NCBI RefSeq assembly: GCF_001717585.1
Contig: NZ_CP017042.1
Span: 1,766,501 to 1,830,500, forward strand
Length of the DNA: 64,000 bases
Source of the DNA: Selenomonas sp. oral taxon 920
Lineage (GTDB): Bacteria; Bacillota; Negativicutes; Selenomonadales; Selenomonadaceae
Direction: 5' to 3'
The notes below the pieces were generated by a model. That model saw only the letters and a program-made list of their open reading frames with translations, was not told the DNA's origin and did not search any database. A program made the translations under genes and the position numbers. Each line of letters starts with the position of its first letter. The first letter of the stretch is position 1. Shown here in pieces: positions 33,706 through 42,673 of this stretch.

Positions 33706-35060
33706 TACGCCTCTCCCTGTTCCCGCTTCACGACCGCGACAATCGCGCCGCAAACGTCCTCCAGCTGCGCATGGTCACTGCCCTCCGCCATCACGCGGAT
33801 CAGCGGCTCCGTCCCCGAGGGGCGCACGAGCACGCGGCCGTCACTGCCGAGGATCCGCTCGCCCTCCGCGATCGCGTCGCGGATCGCCGCGTTCTCCTCC
33901 CAGCCCTCTTTGCTCTTCACGCGCACATTGACAAGCAGCTGCGGGTAGGTCGTCATCATCGCGTTCAGCTCCGATGCCTTCTTGCCGCTGCGCGCAAGCG
34001 CCGCGAGCACCTGCAGTGCCGTGATGAGCCCGTCGCCCGTTGTCGCGTGTTCGGCGAAGATGATATGTCCCGACTGCTCGCCGCCAATGGCATAGCCGCT
34101 GCGCCGCATCGCTTCGAGCACGTAGCGGTCGCCGACCGCCGTCACCTCAACGCGCCCGCCAAGCTCTGCAATCGCCTTGTGGAAGCCGATGTTCGCCATC
34201 ACCGTCGTCACAACGGTCTTGTGGGGCAGACGACCCGTGCGGATCATTTCGGCGACACACGCCACAAGAATGTGATCGCCGTCAATCAATTCTCCCTTTT
34301 CGTCCAGACAGAGACAGCGATCCGCATCCCCGTCGTGCGCGATGCCGATGTCCGCGCCGCACTCGAGCACCGTACGGCGCAGGGATTCCAGATGCGTCGA
34401 CCCGCAGCCGTCGTTGATGTTCACCCCGTTCGGCAGTGCGTGGATCACCTTGACCTCGGCGCCGAGGCGGCGCAGCACTTTCGGCATCGCCTCGTAGGCG
34501 GCACCGTTCGCACAGTCGAGCACAATCTTCATGCCGTCGAACCGCACACTGCAGGTGCCTGCAACATAGTCAATATACTGATTCAGGAGATCGTCGCGGT
34601 ATTCAACAACTCCTACATTCTTCCCCGTCGGACGCGCCGCATCGTCGTTGGTCTGGAGACGGCGTACAAGCGCCTCGAGTTCATCCTCCACTGCATCCGG
34701 CAGCTTGTAGCCGTCGCCGCCGAAGAACTTGATCCCGTTGTCGGGGAACGGATTATGCGAGGCGGAGATCACAATGCCCGCCTGCATCCTGTGCTCACGC
34801 GCGAGATAGGCGATCGCCGGCGTCGGCACAACACCTGCGAGGAGTGCGACGCCGCCCGCCGAGCAGATTCCCGCCGTCAGAGCTGCCTCGAACATCTCGC
34901 CCGAGATGCGCGTGTCGCGTCCGATCAGAATGCGCGGTCGCACCTCTGACTGCTCGCCGAAATAGAGTGTTGCCGCACGTCCAAGATGATATGCCAGCTC
35001 CGGTGTCAGTTCTGTATTGGCCTCGCCGCGCACGCCATCCGTACCAAAAAGTCTCACCAT
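33705..35060 (-). CDS. glmM: Phosphoglucosamine mutase
   Basis: A 451-aa enzyme converting glucosamine-6-phosphate to glucosamine-1-phosphate for peptidoglycan and LPS precursors. The active-site phosphoserine is in GIVISASHNPFPDNGIKFFG. The metal site is DGDADRC, the sugar loop is GGEQSGHIIF, and the phosphate loop is RPSGTEPLIRVM. AGGGGG precedes the ATG. It forms part of the conserved cdaA-cdaR-glmM set, where CdaA binds and modulates GlmM. Confidence 0.97.
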   Translation of the reverse strand: MVRLFGTDGVRGEANTELTPELAYHLGRAATLYFGEQSEVRPRILIGRDTRISGEMFEAALTAGICSAGGVALLAGVVPTPAIAYLAREHRMQAGIVISASHNPFPDNGIKFFGGDGYKLPDAVEDELEALVRRLQTNDDAARPTGKNVGVVEYRDDLLNQYIDYVAGTCSVRFDGMKIVLDCANGAAYEAMPKVLRRLGAEVKVIHALPNGVNINDGCGSTHLESLRRTVLECGADIGIAHDGDADRCLCLDEKGELIDGDHILVACVAEMIRTGRLPHKTVVTTVMANIGFHKAIAELGGRVEVTAVGDRYVLEAMRRSGYAIGGEQSGHIIFAEHATTGDGLITALQVLAALARSGKKASELNAMMTTYPQLLVNVRVKSKEGWEENAAIRDAIAEGERILGSDGRVLVRPSGTEPLIRVMAEGSDHAQLEDVCGAIVAVVKREQGEA

Positions 35061-35101
35061 GAACAGCCCCCTGTTAATTCGTATCTTTTTCTCATCATAA
35101 T

Positions 35102-36697
35102 CTACTGTATCTTGCCTAAAAAAGCAAGCGCGGCTTTCAGTCCGTCGAGCGCAGCGCTCATGATTCCGCCCGCATAGCCCGCTCCCTCGCCGATTGGATA
35201 GAGCCCCTCTGCCGAGACCGATTCCATTGTCGCTGCGTCGCGCACAATGCGGCAGGGTGCAGACGAACGCGACTCAACTCCCGTCATCGGGACATCTGCC
35301 GCACCGAATCCAGGCACACGCTCCTCCCAAAACGCGAGTGCACGCGCAAGAGATGCCGCACATTCTGCGGGGAGTATGCCGTGCAGGTCAGCAGGCCGTA
35401 CGCCCGGCGCATAGGTCGGCGTGACAGCGAAATCCCGCGTACCCGTTTTTCCCGCGCGAAAGTCTCCGACCGACTGGACGGGCGCAAAATAATCGCCGCC
35501 GCCGCACCGATAGGCACGTTCCTCGAGTTCTCTCTGAAAGGCGATGCCGCCCAGCACCGCCCCGCCCCAGTCCTGCGGATTCACCTGCACAAGCAGCGCA
35601 CTGTTCGCGGTGTCCGAGTCACGGCGGTAGTTGCTCATCCCGTTCGTCACGAGACGTCCCGTCTCCGAGGCCGCCGCAACCACCATGCCGCCGGGGCACA
35701 TACAGAACGAATACACGCCGCGCCCGCCCGCCGTATCGCGGTATGTCATGGCATAGTCCGCTGTGGGGAGCTGGGCGCTGCCTGCGGCTGCGCCGTACTG
35801 CATACGGTCAACAAATTCCTGTGCATGCTCGATGCGCACGCCGACGGCAAATGCCTTTGTCTCCATGCGGAGGCCCGCTGCGTGCAGCATGGCGTAGGTA
35901 TCGCGCGCCGAATGCCCGATGCCGAAAAAGACGGCATCGGCGGGAACCCGCTCCGCATCCCCCACCACGACCGCCTCGATCCGCCCCGCACGCACCTCTA
36001 CATCCGTCACCTGCGCACCGAAGCGCACCTCTCCGCCCATGCGGAGGATCTCCGCGCGCAGGTTTTTCACCACGCGCCGCAGCACATCCGTTCCGATGTG
36101 CGGCTTCTGCAAATAGCGGATTTCTTCGGGCGCACCCGCCGCGATAAACGCCTCGATAATCTCCCGCATGCGCGGGTCTGTGCTGCGCGCCGTCAGTTTT
36201 CCGTCCGAGAACGTCCCCGCACCGCCCTCGCCGAACTGCACATTCGATGCAGGATCGAGCACACCCGTCTGCCAGAAGCGCGCCACATCCGCTGTGCGCC
36301 GATCCACGTCCTGCCCGCGCTCCAAGACATACGGTGCGCATCCTGCACGCGCAAGTGCCCATGCGGCAAAGATCCCCGCAGGGCCGAATCCAACGACAAC
36401 AGGCCGCCGCACGCCCACGCCTGCGCACGGAATCGACAAGGGTTCCTCGGTCGGCGTGCTGCCGACCTCCTTGTCCCTGCGCAGATGTGCGAGCACCGAG
36501 CGCTCGCCGTCAACCGCGACATCGAGTACATAGACCCATGCAATCGGCGCACCGCGTCTGCGCCGCGCATCCAATGCCTTATGAACAACAATCACCCCGT
36601 GCACGGCACAGGGTGATATACGCAGGCGTTCCGCCGCGATCTCTGCGAGCGGGTGCATAGACTCGTAGGGAACGCGCAGATTTTTCACGCGGATCAT
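35102..36697 (-). CDS. FAD-dependent oxidoreductase (COG2509 type)
   Basis: A 531-aa flavoprotein of the uncharacterised FAD-dependent dehydrogenase family. An N-terminal region of about 95 residues resembles the family leader (RRRRGAPIAWVYVLDVAVDG). The dinucleotide-binding motif is VVVGFGPAGIFAAWALARAG, and later motifs are NVQFGEGGAGTFSDGKLTAR and the C-terminal GLYPIGEGAGYAGGIMSAAL. The function of the family is not established. The ATG overlaps the cdaR stop, so it is translationally coupled between cdaR and glmM. Confidence 0.88.
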   Translation of the reverse strand: MIRVKNLRVPYESMHPLAEIAAERLRISPCAVHGVIVVHKALDARRRRGAPIAWVYVLDVAVDGERSVLAHLRRDKEVGSTPTEEPLSIPCAGVGVRRPVVVGFGPAGIFAAWALARAGCAPYVLERGQDVDRRTADVARFWQTGVLDPASNVQFGEGGAGTFSDGKLTARSTDPRMREIIEAFIAAGAPEEIRYLQKPHIGTDVLRRVVKNLRAEILRMGGEVRFGAQVTDVEVRAGRIEAVVVGDAERVPADAVFFGIGHSARDTYAMLHAAGLRMETKAFAVGVRIEHAQEFVDRMQYGAAAGSAQLPTADYAMTYRDTAGGRGVYSFCMCPGGMVVAAASETGRLVTNGMSNYRRDSDTANSALLVQVNPQDWGGAVLGGIAFQRELEERAYRCGGGDYFAPVQSVGDFRAGKTGTRDFAVTPTYAPGVRPADLHGILPAECAASLARALAFWEERVPGFGAADVPMTGVESRSSAPCRIVRDAATMESVSAEGLYPIGEGAGYAGGIMSAALDGLKAALAFLGKIQ

Positions 36698-37623
36698 TGC
36701 ATTGCTCCCACCTTGATCTCCACCGTCACATTCGAGTCTGCCGCCGTCACACCGGCGGGCAGCACGAGCTTTACCTGACGTTTCTCCGTCTCCCGCACCT
36801 GCGCAAGGGAGAACTCCTCCGTCCCGATGCTCGTGATCTTGCTGACAACATCCTCCGTCCCTGCGATCTCGATGCGTGCTGGCTCCACTGTGACCCCCTC
36901 CAGTTTCAGATTGGGTGCGAGATCGCTCTGCGGATGTGCCTGCACCTCAACCACCTTGCGCGTGAGCCCGCGCACAAGCTTGACAGAGATCTCCGTCGCA
37001 GACGGTGTGAGCGTGATCCCCGCCACCTCACGGCCGTCACTGTTCAATGCAAAGAGGGGCACCGTCGCAGTATAGTCGCTCGACTGCCCGCTCAGATTAA
37101 TGTGTCCCGCGATGTGCGCCACCTGATTCACGAGGCTGCGCGGTCCCTCCACCGTCACCGCCTCATTCTCCTGTGTGACCTTATCCACGGTAAATCCTGA
37201 TGCCGGCGAGCCGCCAACCGTCAGCGCCGCCTTAAACGTCTTTTGCACCATGCGGTCAAGGTTTACGTCAATCTTATCCGGCGACACGCTCACAAGCTCA
37301 AAGCCGTATGGAATCACAGTCTCCACTGCATAAAGCTTATCCCCCTCGATGAAGTCGCTGAGGTTCACGCGCGCATGAAAATCGGAAGCATCTGCCGAGA
37401 CAAAGAGCGACCGAGACCCGCGCACACGAATCGTCACCGTGTCGTCGGCGGCATTCATCAAATAGCCGTTCGGCGCATTTTCGATCGTCACCGGTACTGT
37501 ATAGCTGCCGTCAATCGCGGGATTTTGATCGTTCATCACGTAGAGCCAGAGCACAACCGCCACAATGAGGGCGGCAATCTTCGCGGGCAGATTGTGCTGC
37601 ACAATACTCCGAAGCCTTGTCAT
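36694..37623 (-). CDS. cdaR: CdaA regulatory protein CdaR (YbbR domains)
   Basis: A 309-aa protein with one N-terminal membrane helix (IAALIVAVVLWLYVM) and a row of about three YbbR repeats outside the membrane (for example VPVTIENAPNGYLM and LTVGGSPASGFTVDKVTQEN). It binds and regulates CdaA. Two adjacent ATGs follow GGAGGA; the second (37623) has the better 7-base spacing. It overlaps the cdaA stop. Confidence 0.92.
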   Translation of the reverse strand: MTRLRSIVQHNLPAKIAALIVAVVLWLYVMNDQNPAIDGSYTVPVTIENAPNGYLMNAADDTVTIRVRGSRSLFVSADASDFHARVNLSDFIEGDKLYAVETVIPYGFELVSVSPDKIDVNLDRMVQKTFKAALTVGGSPASGFTVDKVTQENEAVTVEGPRSLVNQVAHIAGHINLSGQSSDYTATVPLFALNSDGREVAGITLTPSATEISVKLVRGLTRKVVEVQAHPQSDLAPNLKLEGVTVEPARIEIAGTEDVVSKITSIGTEEFSLAQVRETEKRQVKLVLPAGVTAADSNVTVEIKVGAMQ

Positions 37624-38462
37624 CATTTCTTCCTCCAGCTCCGAACGAGATCCCAAATGGGCGAACCTGAACTGTACGCAAACGCGGGTGTCAGGATGTG
37701 TGTCAGCTGATCCCCGTCCAGATGACGGTGGATGCGCCCGTTCTCCGCGATTGAGATCGTCCCTGTCTCCTCACTCACCACCACGACGAGTGCGTCGCAC
37801 TGCTCCGAGAGGCCGATCGCCGCGCGATGACGCGTACCGAGCTCCGTGGAGAGGCTGCGGTTCTCCGTCAGCGGCAGGAGACACCCCGCCGCGATCAGGC
37901 GCTTGCCGCGAATCACCGCCGCTCCGTCGTGCAGCGGTGTATTGGGAATGAACACATTCATGAGAAAGTCCGACGTAATGAGTCCGTCAATCTGTATGCC
38001 TGTGGCACTGATGTCGTTCAGCCCCATATTGCGCTCGATGACGAGCAGCGCGCCAATCTTGTTCGCCGAGAGGATCTTCACCGCACTGCGAATCTCGCGG
38101 ATGGTGCTCTGTGCCTCCTCATCGTCCATCAGACTGCCCGCACGAAAAAACCGCCCCTGCCCGAGATGCTCGAGCGCACGCCGCAGTTCCGGCTGGAACA
38201 CGATCGGCAGCGCAACAAAGAGCAGTGTCACAGACTTCTGCAGGAGCCACGAGATCACATGCAGTTCAAAGTAGCTCGCCACCACCGTCACGCCGAGAAG
38301 CACGAGGATGCCCTTTGCGAGCGTAATCGCACGCGTGTCCTCGAGCATGACATAGACGCGGTAGAGAATGAATGCTACAATCAGAATGTCGAGAACATCC
38401 AGCGGCGTGATGGTCGACAAGATGCCGCGGAACTGCGTCGGCATCGTAAAATCAAGCGGCAT
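37623..38462 (-). CDS. cdaA: Diadenylate cyclase CdaA (c-di-AMP synthase)
   Basis: A 279-aa membrane enzyme joining two ATP into c-di-AMP. Three helices occupy about residues 15-95, followed by the DAC domain with the DGA motif (TPLHDGAAVIRG) and the RHR motif (LGTRHRAAIG). The frame opens 84 bases earlier, but the ATG at 38462 (GGGGG six bases upstream) starts at the expected point just before the first helix. Confidence 0.95.
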   Translation of the reverse strand: MPLDFTMPTQFRGILSTITPLDVLDILIVAFILYRVYVMLEDTRAITLAKGILVLLGVTVVASYFELHVISWLLQKSVTLLFVALPIVFQPELRRALEHLGQGRFFRAGSLMDDEEAQSTIREIRSAVKILSANKIGALLVIERNMGLNDISATGIQIDGLITSDFLMNVFIPNTPLHDGAAVIRGKRLIAAGCLLPLTENRSLSTELGTRHRAAIGLSEQCDALVVVVSEETGTISIAENGRIHRHLDGDQLTHILTPAFAYSSGSPIWDLVRSWRKK

Positions 38463-38601
38463 AAGGAACCCCCAGGGCAAAATCCCTCTCGTCGTATTTC
38501 CCAAATACATCCCCGACAGCAGGAATGCACACGCATCACCTGCCAACTATTTTACAATTTCTCTCTCAGCAGCGAAAATCCTTGTGACCTGTCCGCTTCA
38601 C

Positions 38602-38672
38602 AAAAAAAAATTTCGTTCTCCGACGAAAGGATTCCGAATACATTCGAATCCTTTCGTAACGAGAACGAAATT
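38602..38672 (-). terminator. Long intrinsic terminator of ilvE
   Basis: An unusually long hairpin directly after the ilvE stop. Outer arms of 12 bp (38609-38620 with 38661-38672) and inner arms of 12 bp (38623-38634 with 38646-38657) are separated by a small internal loop and capped by a 4-bp inner pairing, CGAA/TTCG. A run of nine T residues follows on the minus strand. Confidence 0.9.
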
Positions 38673-38675
38673 GCA

Positions 38676-39701
38676 TCAGCAAATCTTGCGGATCCATCCC
38701 TCGGGAGCATCGATCGTCCCGAGCTGAATGCCGCGCAGGGTATCGTACAGTTTCTGCAGAACCGGTCCCATATGCTCCATGCCGCTCGGGAACGCGATCA
38801 CCTTGTCCCCGTGTGTCACCGAGCCGATCGGCGAGATCACCGCCGCAGTGCCGCAAAGACCACCCTCGGCGAATTCCGCAAGCTCCGCAGCGGGTACGGG
38901 GCGCTCCTCCACCTTCATGCCGAGTATGTGCTCTGCGATGTGGACGAGTGAGCGCCGCGTGATCGACGGCAGGATCGAATCCGACTTCGGTGTGACAATC
39001 GTGCCGTCCTTCTTCACAAACAGGAAATTCGCACCGCCCGTCTCCTCGACATGAGTGCGCGTCGCTGCGTCCAGGAACATATTCTCATCGAAGCCCGCCT
39101 CATGTGCTGTCATGTATGCGTGCAGACTCATCGCATAGTTCAGTCCCGCCTTGATGTGCCCCGTGCCGTGCGGTGCCGCACGGTCGAACGCGCTCACGCA
39201 GAGGCGCACGGGCTTTGCGCCGCCCTTGAAGTAGGGGCCGACCGGCGTAGCAAAGAGACGGAACTGGTAGGCATCCGCAGGCTTTACCCCGATGACCCTG
39301 CCCGTGGCAAAAATCAGCGGACGCAGGTAGAGCGAGGCATCCGAGCCGTACGGCGGCACATAGTCACGGTTCGCCGCAACCACCGCATCCACCGCCTCGA
39401 GGAAGCGCTCCTGCGGGAACGAGGGCATCTCGAGATACGCTGCCGAATGATACATGCGCTCTGCATTGAGATCCGGACGGAACGTTACGATATCGCCGTG
39501 CACCGTCTCATACGCCTTCAGCCCCTCAAAGACCTCCTGGCAGTAGTGCAGAATGCCGGCGCACTCGCTGACCGTCACCGTCGCCTCTGACGTGAGCCCG
39601 CCCGCGCTCCATGCACCATCCGCATAGTTTGCCACGTAGCGTTTGGGCAGCTCGCGGTAGGCAAACCCCAAATTTCCCCAGTCAATATCTGCTCTTGCCA
39701 T
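38676..39701 (-). CDS. ilvE: Branched-chain amino acid aminotransferase
   Basis: A 341-aa PLP class IV transaminase for the last step of Leu, Ile and Val synthesis. The PLP lysine is in GTGHIKAGLNYAMSLHAYMT. Other family motifs are HYCQEVFEGLKAYE, SLYLRPLIFATG and THVEETGGANFLFV. The ATG at 39701 follows AAAGAGGG. It is monocistronic, with its own consensus promoter and a strong terminator. CodY control is plausible from the pathway, but no clear CodY box is visible. Confidence 0.95.
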   Translation of the reverse strand: MARADIDWGNLGFAYRELPKRYVANYADGAWSAGGLTSEATVTVSECAGILHYCQEVFEGLKAYETVHGDIVTFRPDLNAERMYHSAAYLEMPSFPQERFLEAVDAVVAANRDYVPPYGSDASLYLRPLIFATGRVIGVKPADAYQFRLFATPVGPYFKGGAKPVRLCVSAFDRAAPHGTGHIKAGLNYAMSLHAYMTAHEAGFDENMFLDAATRTHVEETGGANFLFVKKDGTIVTPKSDSILPSITRRSLVHIAEHILGMKVEERPVPAAELAEFAEGGLCGTAAVISPIGSVTHGDKVIAFPSGMEHMGPVLQKLYDTLRGIQLGTIDAPEGWIRKIC

Positions 39702-39734
39702 AATTAAGCCCTCTTTCCTGCAAAATGTAGTCCT

Positions 39735-39763
39735 ATCATAGTACCGCAAGCCGATCTTGTCAA
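39735..39763 (-). promoter_or_regulatory. Sigma-A promoter of ilvE
   Basis: TTGACA (39758-39763), a 17-base spacer and TATGAT (39735-39740). The -35 overlaps the stop codon of the nnrD gene. Confidence 0.8.
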
Positions 39764-41304
39764 CCGAGTTCCTTCAGCGCGACAGGCAGGAGTTCCAGAA
39801 CATCGCCCGCCACGAGCCCGTTTCCGCAGTGTTCATACGCGATATCCCCTGCACGCCCATGCACATACACGCCTACAAGCGGCGTCATCCCACTCTCCAT
39901 CTGCTGCATCAGCCCCGCAATCGCCCCCGCGAGCACGTCTCCCATCCCAGCCGTCGCCATGCCTGCATTGCCGCACGTTGTAAAGAACGCATCCCCGTCC
40001 GGATAGACCACTATCGTGCACGCACTCTTAATGACGAAGACCGCCTGATGCATACGCGCCGCCTCGCGTGCCACACCGAGGAGATCGTTCTCCACCTCCG
40101 CCGTATCCTTTCCCAAAAGAAGCGAAAACTCGCCGAGATGCGGCGTGAGAATCGGCACCTGCGGCAGTTCGCGCAGCGCGTCGAGATGTCCGCGGAACGC
40201 ATCAATCGCATCGGCATCCATCACAAGCGGAACCTTTACATCAGCGGCAAAGAGACGCACAAACTCGCCCGTCTCCGCCTTGCGCCCAAGCCCAGGCCCG
40301 ATGAGTACGGCATCCGCATGTGCCGCGCAGGCAAGCGCCGCCTCGAGCGCCTTGCCCCCCCCGAAACAGCCCGTCCCCTCATCCGGAATGGGAACAACCA
40401 TCACCTCTGTCAGCTTTGCCGCAAGCACAGGATAGAGCCGCTCGGGCACTGCAAGCGTCACAAGACCTGCGCCGACGCGCAGCGCCGCCTCTGCCGCAAG
40501 TGCCGCAGCGCCCGTCATGCCGAGCGATCCTGCGAGCACAAGAATCCGTCCGCACGTCCCCTTGTGCACATCGCGTGCGCGCACGGGCAGCAGCTTTGCC
40601 GCCGTCTCACGCGTGATAAGCGACTGCCGCAGCGTCTCGCCTGCGAGCAGTGCATGCGGAATCCCAATATCATCGACGAGCAGCTGCCCCGCTGCATTTG
40701 CCCCCGCTCCGAGGAGATGTCCGACCTTGGGCAGCCCAAGTGCAAGCGTGCGGTTCGCACGCACGGCGATCGAGGAGATCCGCCCCGTATTCGCCTCCAC
40801 CCCGCTCGGAACATCAATCGCCAGCACGGGCTTTCCCGCCGTATTGATCTCCTCGATGAGACGAACGACAGGCGTACGCAGCTCCCCCTTGACTCCTGTC
40901 CCGAGAATTCCATCCACCACGGCATCCGAAAAGCGCAGCGACACGCGCAGGCGATCCCAGTCCCGATCGCTCACGAGCGGGCGGATCTCCACGCCCATCG
41001 CACGCACCGCATCGTGCATTGCACGCGCCGCCGTGCCGAGCCGATCTTCCTCGCCGCTGAAGAACAGCTTTACACGTGCGCCCATATTCATGAGATGGCG
41101 TGCGGCGGCAAAGGCATCCCCGCCATTGTTGCCGCCGCCGGCAAAGACAGCAAACACCTTGTCCGCCGCACCGCCGATCATCGCGGCAGCTTCCTCCGCC
41201 GTCCGCCGTCCCGCATTCTCCATCAGGACAGCGGCGGGCAGACCATAGTCATTGACCACACTCTCATCAATCCGGCGCATATCCTCTGCAAACGATACAT
41301 TCAT
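39760..41304 (-). CDS. nnrD: Bifunctional NAD(P)HX epimerase/dehydratase
   Basis: A 514-aa repair enzyme for hydrated NADH and NADPH. The N-terminal YjeF epimerase domain (about 1-215) contains VFAVFAGGGNNGGDAFAAAR. The C-terminal ADP-dependent dehydratase domain (ribokinase-like) has the motifs VLIGPGLGRKAETGEF, ILTPHLGEFSLLLG and TTCGNAGMATAGMGDVLAGA. The ATG overlaps the acpS stop (ATGA), with GGAGGG six bases upstream. Confidence 0.95.
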   Translation of the reverse strand: MNVSFAEDMRRIDESVVNDYGLPAAVLMENAGRRTAEEAAAMIGGAADKVFAVFAGGGNNGGDAFAAARHLMNMGARVKLFFSGEEDRLGTAARAMHDAVRAMGVEIRPLVSDRDWDRLRVSLRFSDAVVDGILGTGVKGELRTPVVRLIEEINTAGKPVLAIDVPSGVEANTGRISSIAVRANRTLALGLPKVGHLLGAGANAAGQLLVDDIGIPHALLAGETLRQSLITRETAAKLLPVRARDVHKGTCGRILVLAGSLGMTGAAALAAEAALRVGAGLVTLAVPERLYPVLAAKLTEVMVVPIPDEGTGCFGGGKALEAALACAAHADAVLIGPGLGRKAETGEFVRLFAADVKVPLVMDADAIDAFRGHLDALRELPQVPILTPHLGEFSLLLGKDTAEVENDLLGVAREAARMHQAVFVIKSACTIVVYPDGDAFFTTCGNAGMATAGMGDVLAGAIAGLMQQMESGMTPLVGVYVHGRAGDIAYEHCGNGLVAGDVLELLPVALKELG

Positions 41305-41678
41305 CGCTGACCCTCCAAAACACAATATGCCATCGCGTAGTCGCGCTCATGACTGAGCGTGATCCACACATGCTGTACCCCCATCTCCGCCGCACGCTGT
41401 GCGAAATATCCGCTGAGATATACCTGCGGCGCACCGAGCGCATCCGGCAGGATCGCCACATCGTGGAGCGTCCCTGTGCGCAGTCCCGTGCCAAATGCTT
41501 TGAGTACGGCTTCCTTGCCCGCAAAGCGCGCGGCAAGACTCGCCGCACGCCCCTTGCCCTGTGTCTCTGCGTAGGAGCGCTCTTCAGCTGTGTAAACACG
41601 GTTCAGAAAGCGCGGCTGCTCGATCGCGCGTGCCACACGCGGAATATGGATGATATCGCTGCCGATTCCCAGAATCAT
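41301..41678 (-). CDS. acpS: Holo-[acyl-carrier-protein] synthase
   Basis: A 125-aa phosphopantetheinyl transferase that activates ACP. Family motifs are MILGIGSDIIHIPRV at the start and ARFAGKEAVLKAFGTGL in the middle. The frame runs far upstream, but GGAGG four bases before the ATG at 41678 sets the start. It is normally paired with nnrD, as here. Confidence 0.95.
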   Translation of the reverse strand: MILGIGSDIIHIPRVARAIEQPRFLNRVYTAEERSYAETQGKGRAASLAARFAGKEAVLKAFGTGLRTGTLHDVAILPDALGAPQVYLSGYFAQRAAEMGVQHVWITLSHERDYAMAYCVLEGQR

Positions 41679-41751
41679 ACGACCTCCGCAATGACAGAAA
41701 AAAGAGCCATTGCACCCGCAATAGCCCCTTTCAATTTCTTTTCTCTTACAC

Positions 41752-42672
41752 TCAGCGCTGCAACGGTGCCGGCACAACCCCCGGTGAGTTCGGTGTCGGA
41801 TGCGTCGCTGCGCCCATGATCTCACCGCCGCCCTGCGGCTCCGTGGCTGCTGCCTTCGGCATCGCATTCGACGGCGCGCCCTCGCTCGCCATCACCTGCC
41901 CGTCGGAGGCACTGATCGAGTCCCCCTGACTGAACCGCATACTGCGCGCGATAAACACCTCGACGCGGCGGTTCTGCGCACGTCCCTCCTCCGTGTCATT
42001 CGACGCAATCGGGCGATACTCACTGTAGCCGAGTCCACTGAACCGTGCCGGATTCAGTGCGGGCTGAGCCCCCATCAGACCGCGCATGAGGCTCACCGCA
42101 CGCGCAGAACTGAGCTCCCAGTTCGACGGGAACTGTGCCGTTGAGATCGGTACATTATCCGTGTGTCCGGAGATCGTCACGCGCTCCGGCAGCGAGGAGA
42201 GCAGTGCCGCTATCACAGGCACAATCTGTTCCGCCTGTCCCTGCAGAGCCGCAGAGCCGGACGCAAAGAGCGCCTTTTCCTTCAGGCGGATCATGAGCCC
42301 CTCCTCGGAGAGTTCCGTGCTCACCTGATCCTGCAGATTATTTTCCTTGATGTACTGCTCAATTTTTTCCTGTGCCTCACGCAGGTTTTCATTTTCCTGC
42401 ATATAGGCAGCATTCGTACTGTCTGATGCCGTCGTCGGCGTATTCGGCATTGCCGTGGAGGGTCCCATCCCCGAGAAGAAGGACGGGCCTCCCATATTGA
42501 ACGCCGCGGTAAACGCCTGCGCGAGCGCCTGCATCTTCGACGAGTCCGTCTGTGACATTGCGAAGAGTGCGATAAAGAGCGCCAAGAGCAGCGTCATCAG
42601 ATCGGAATAGGGCAGGAGCCAAGCCTCGTTGAGTTCCTCTTCATGGGGCTTTCCGCGCTTCTTTCTCGCCAT
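41752..42672 (-). CDS. motB: Flagellar stator protein MotB
   Basis: A 306-aa stator subunit. It has a short basic cytoplasmic start, one membrane helix with the proton-accepting Asp in the plug motif WLLPYSDLMTLLLALFIALF, a long linker and a C-terminal OmpA-like peptidoglycan-binding domain (ISGHTDNVPISTAQFPSNWE, ELSSARAVSLMRGL). The extra C-terminal tail (about 260-306) is Pro/Ala-rich. It follows motA by one base. Confidence 0.95.
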   Translation of the reverse strand: MARKKRGKPHEEELNEAWLLPYSDLMTLLLALFIALFAMSQTDSSKMQALAQAFTAAFNMGGPSFFSGMGPSTAMPNTPTTASDSTNAAYMQENENLREAQEKIEQYIKENNLQDQVSTELSEEGLMIRLKEKALFASGSAALQGQAEQIVPVIAALLSSLPERVTISGHTDNVPISTAQFPSNWELSSARAVSLMRGLMGAQPALNPARFSGLGYSEYRPIASNDTEEGRAQNRRVEVFIARSMRFSQGDSISASDGQVMASEGAPSNAMPKAAATEPQGGGEIMGAATHPTPNSPGVVPAPLQR

Positions 42673-42673
42673 A

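Noticed and set aside
39757-41310. A 517-codon plus-strand open frame opposite nnrD
   Set aside because: It mirrors almost exactly the nnrD reading frame and is rich in Arg, His and Cys with no domain; an antisense artefact of high GC.
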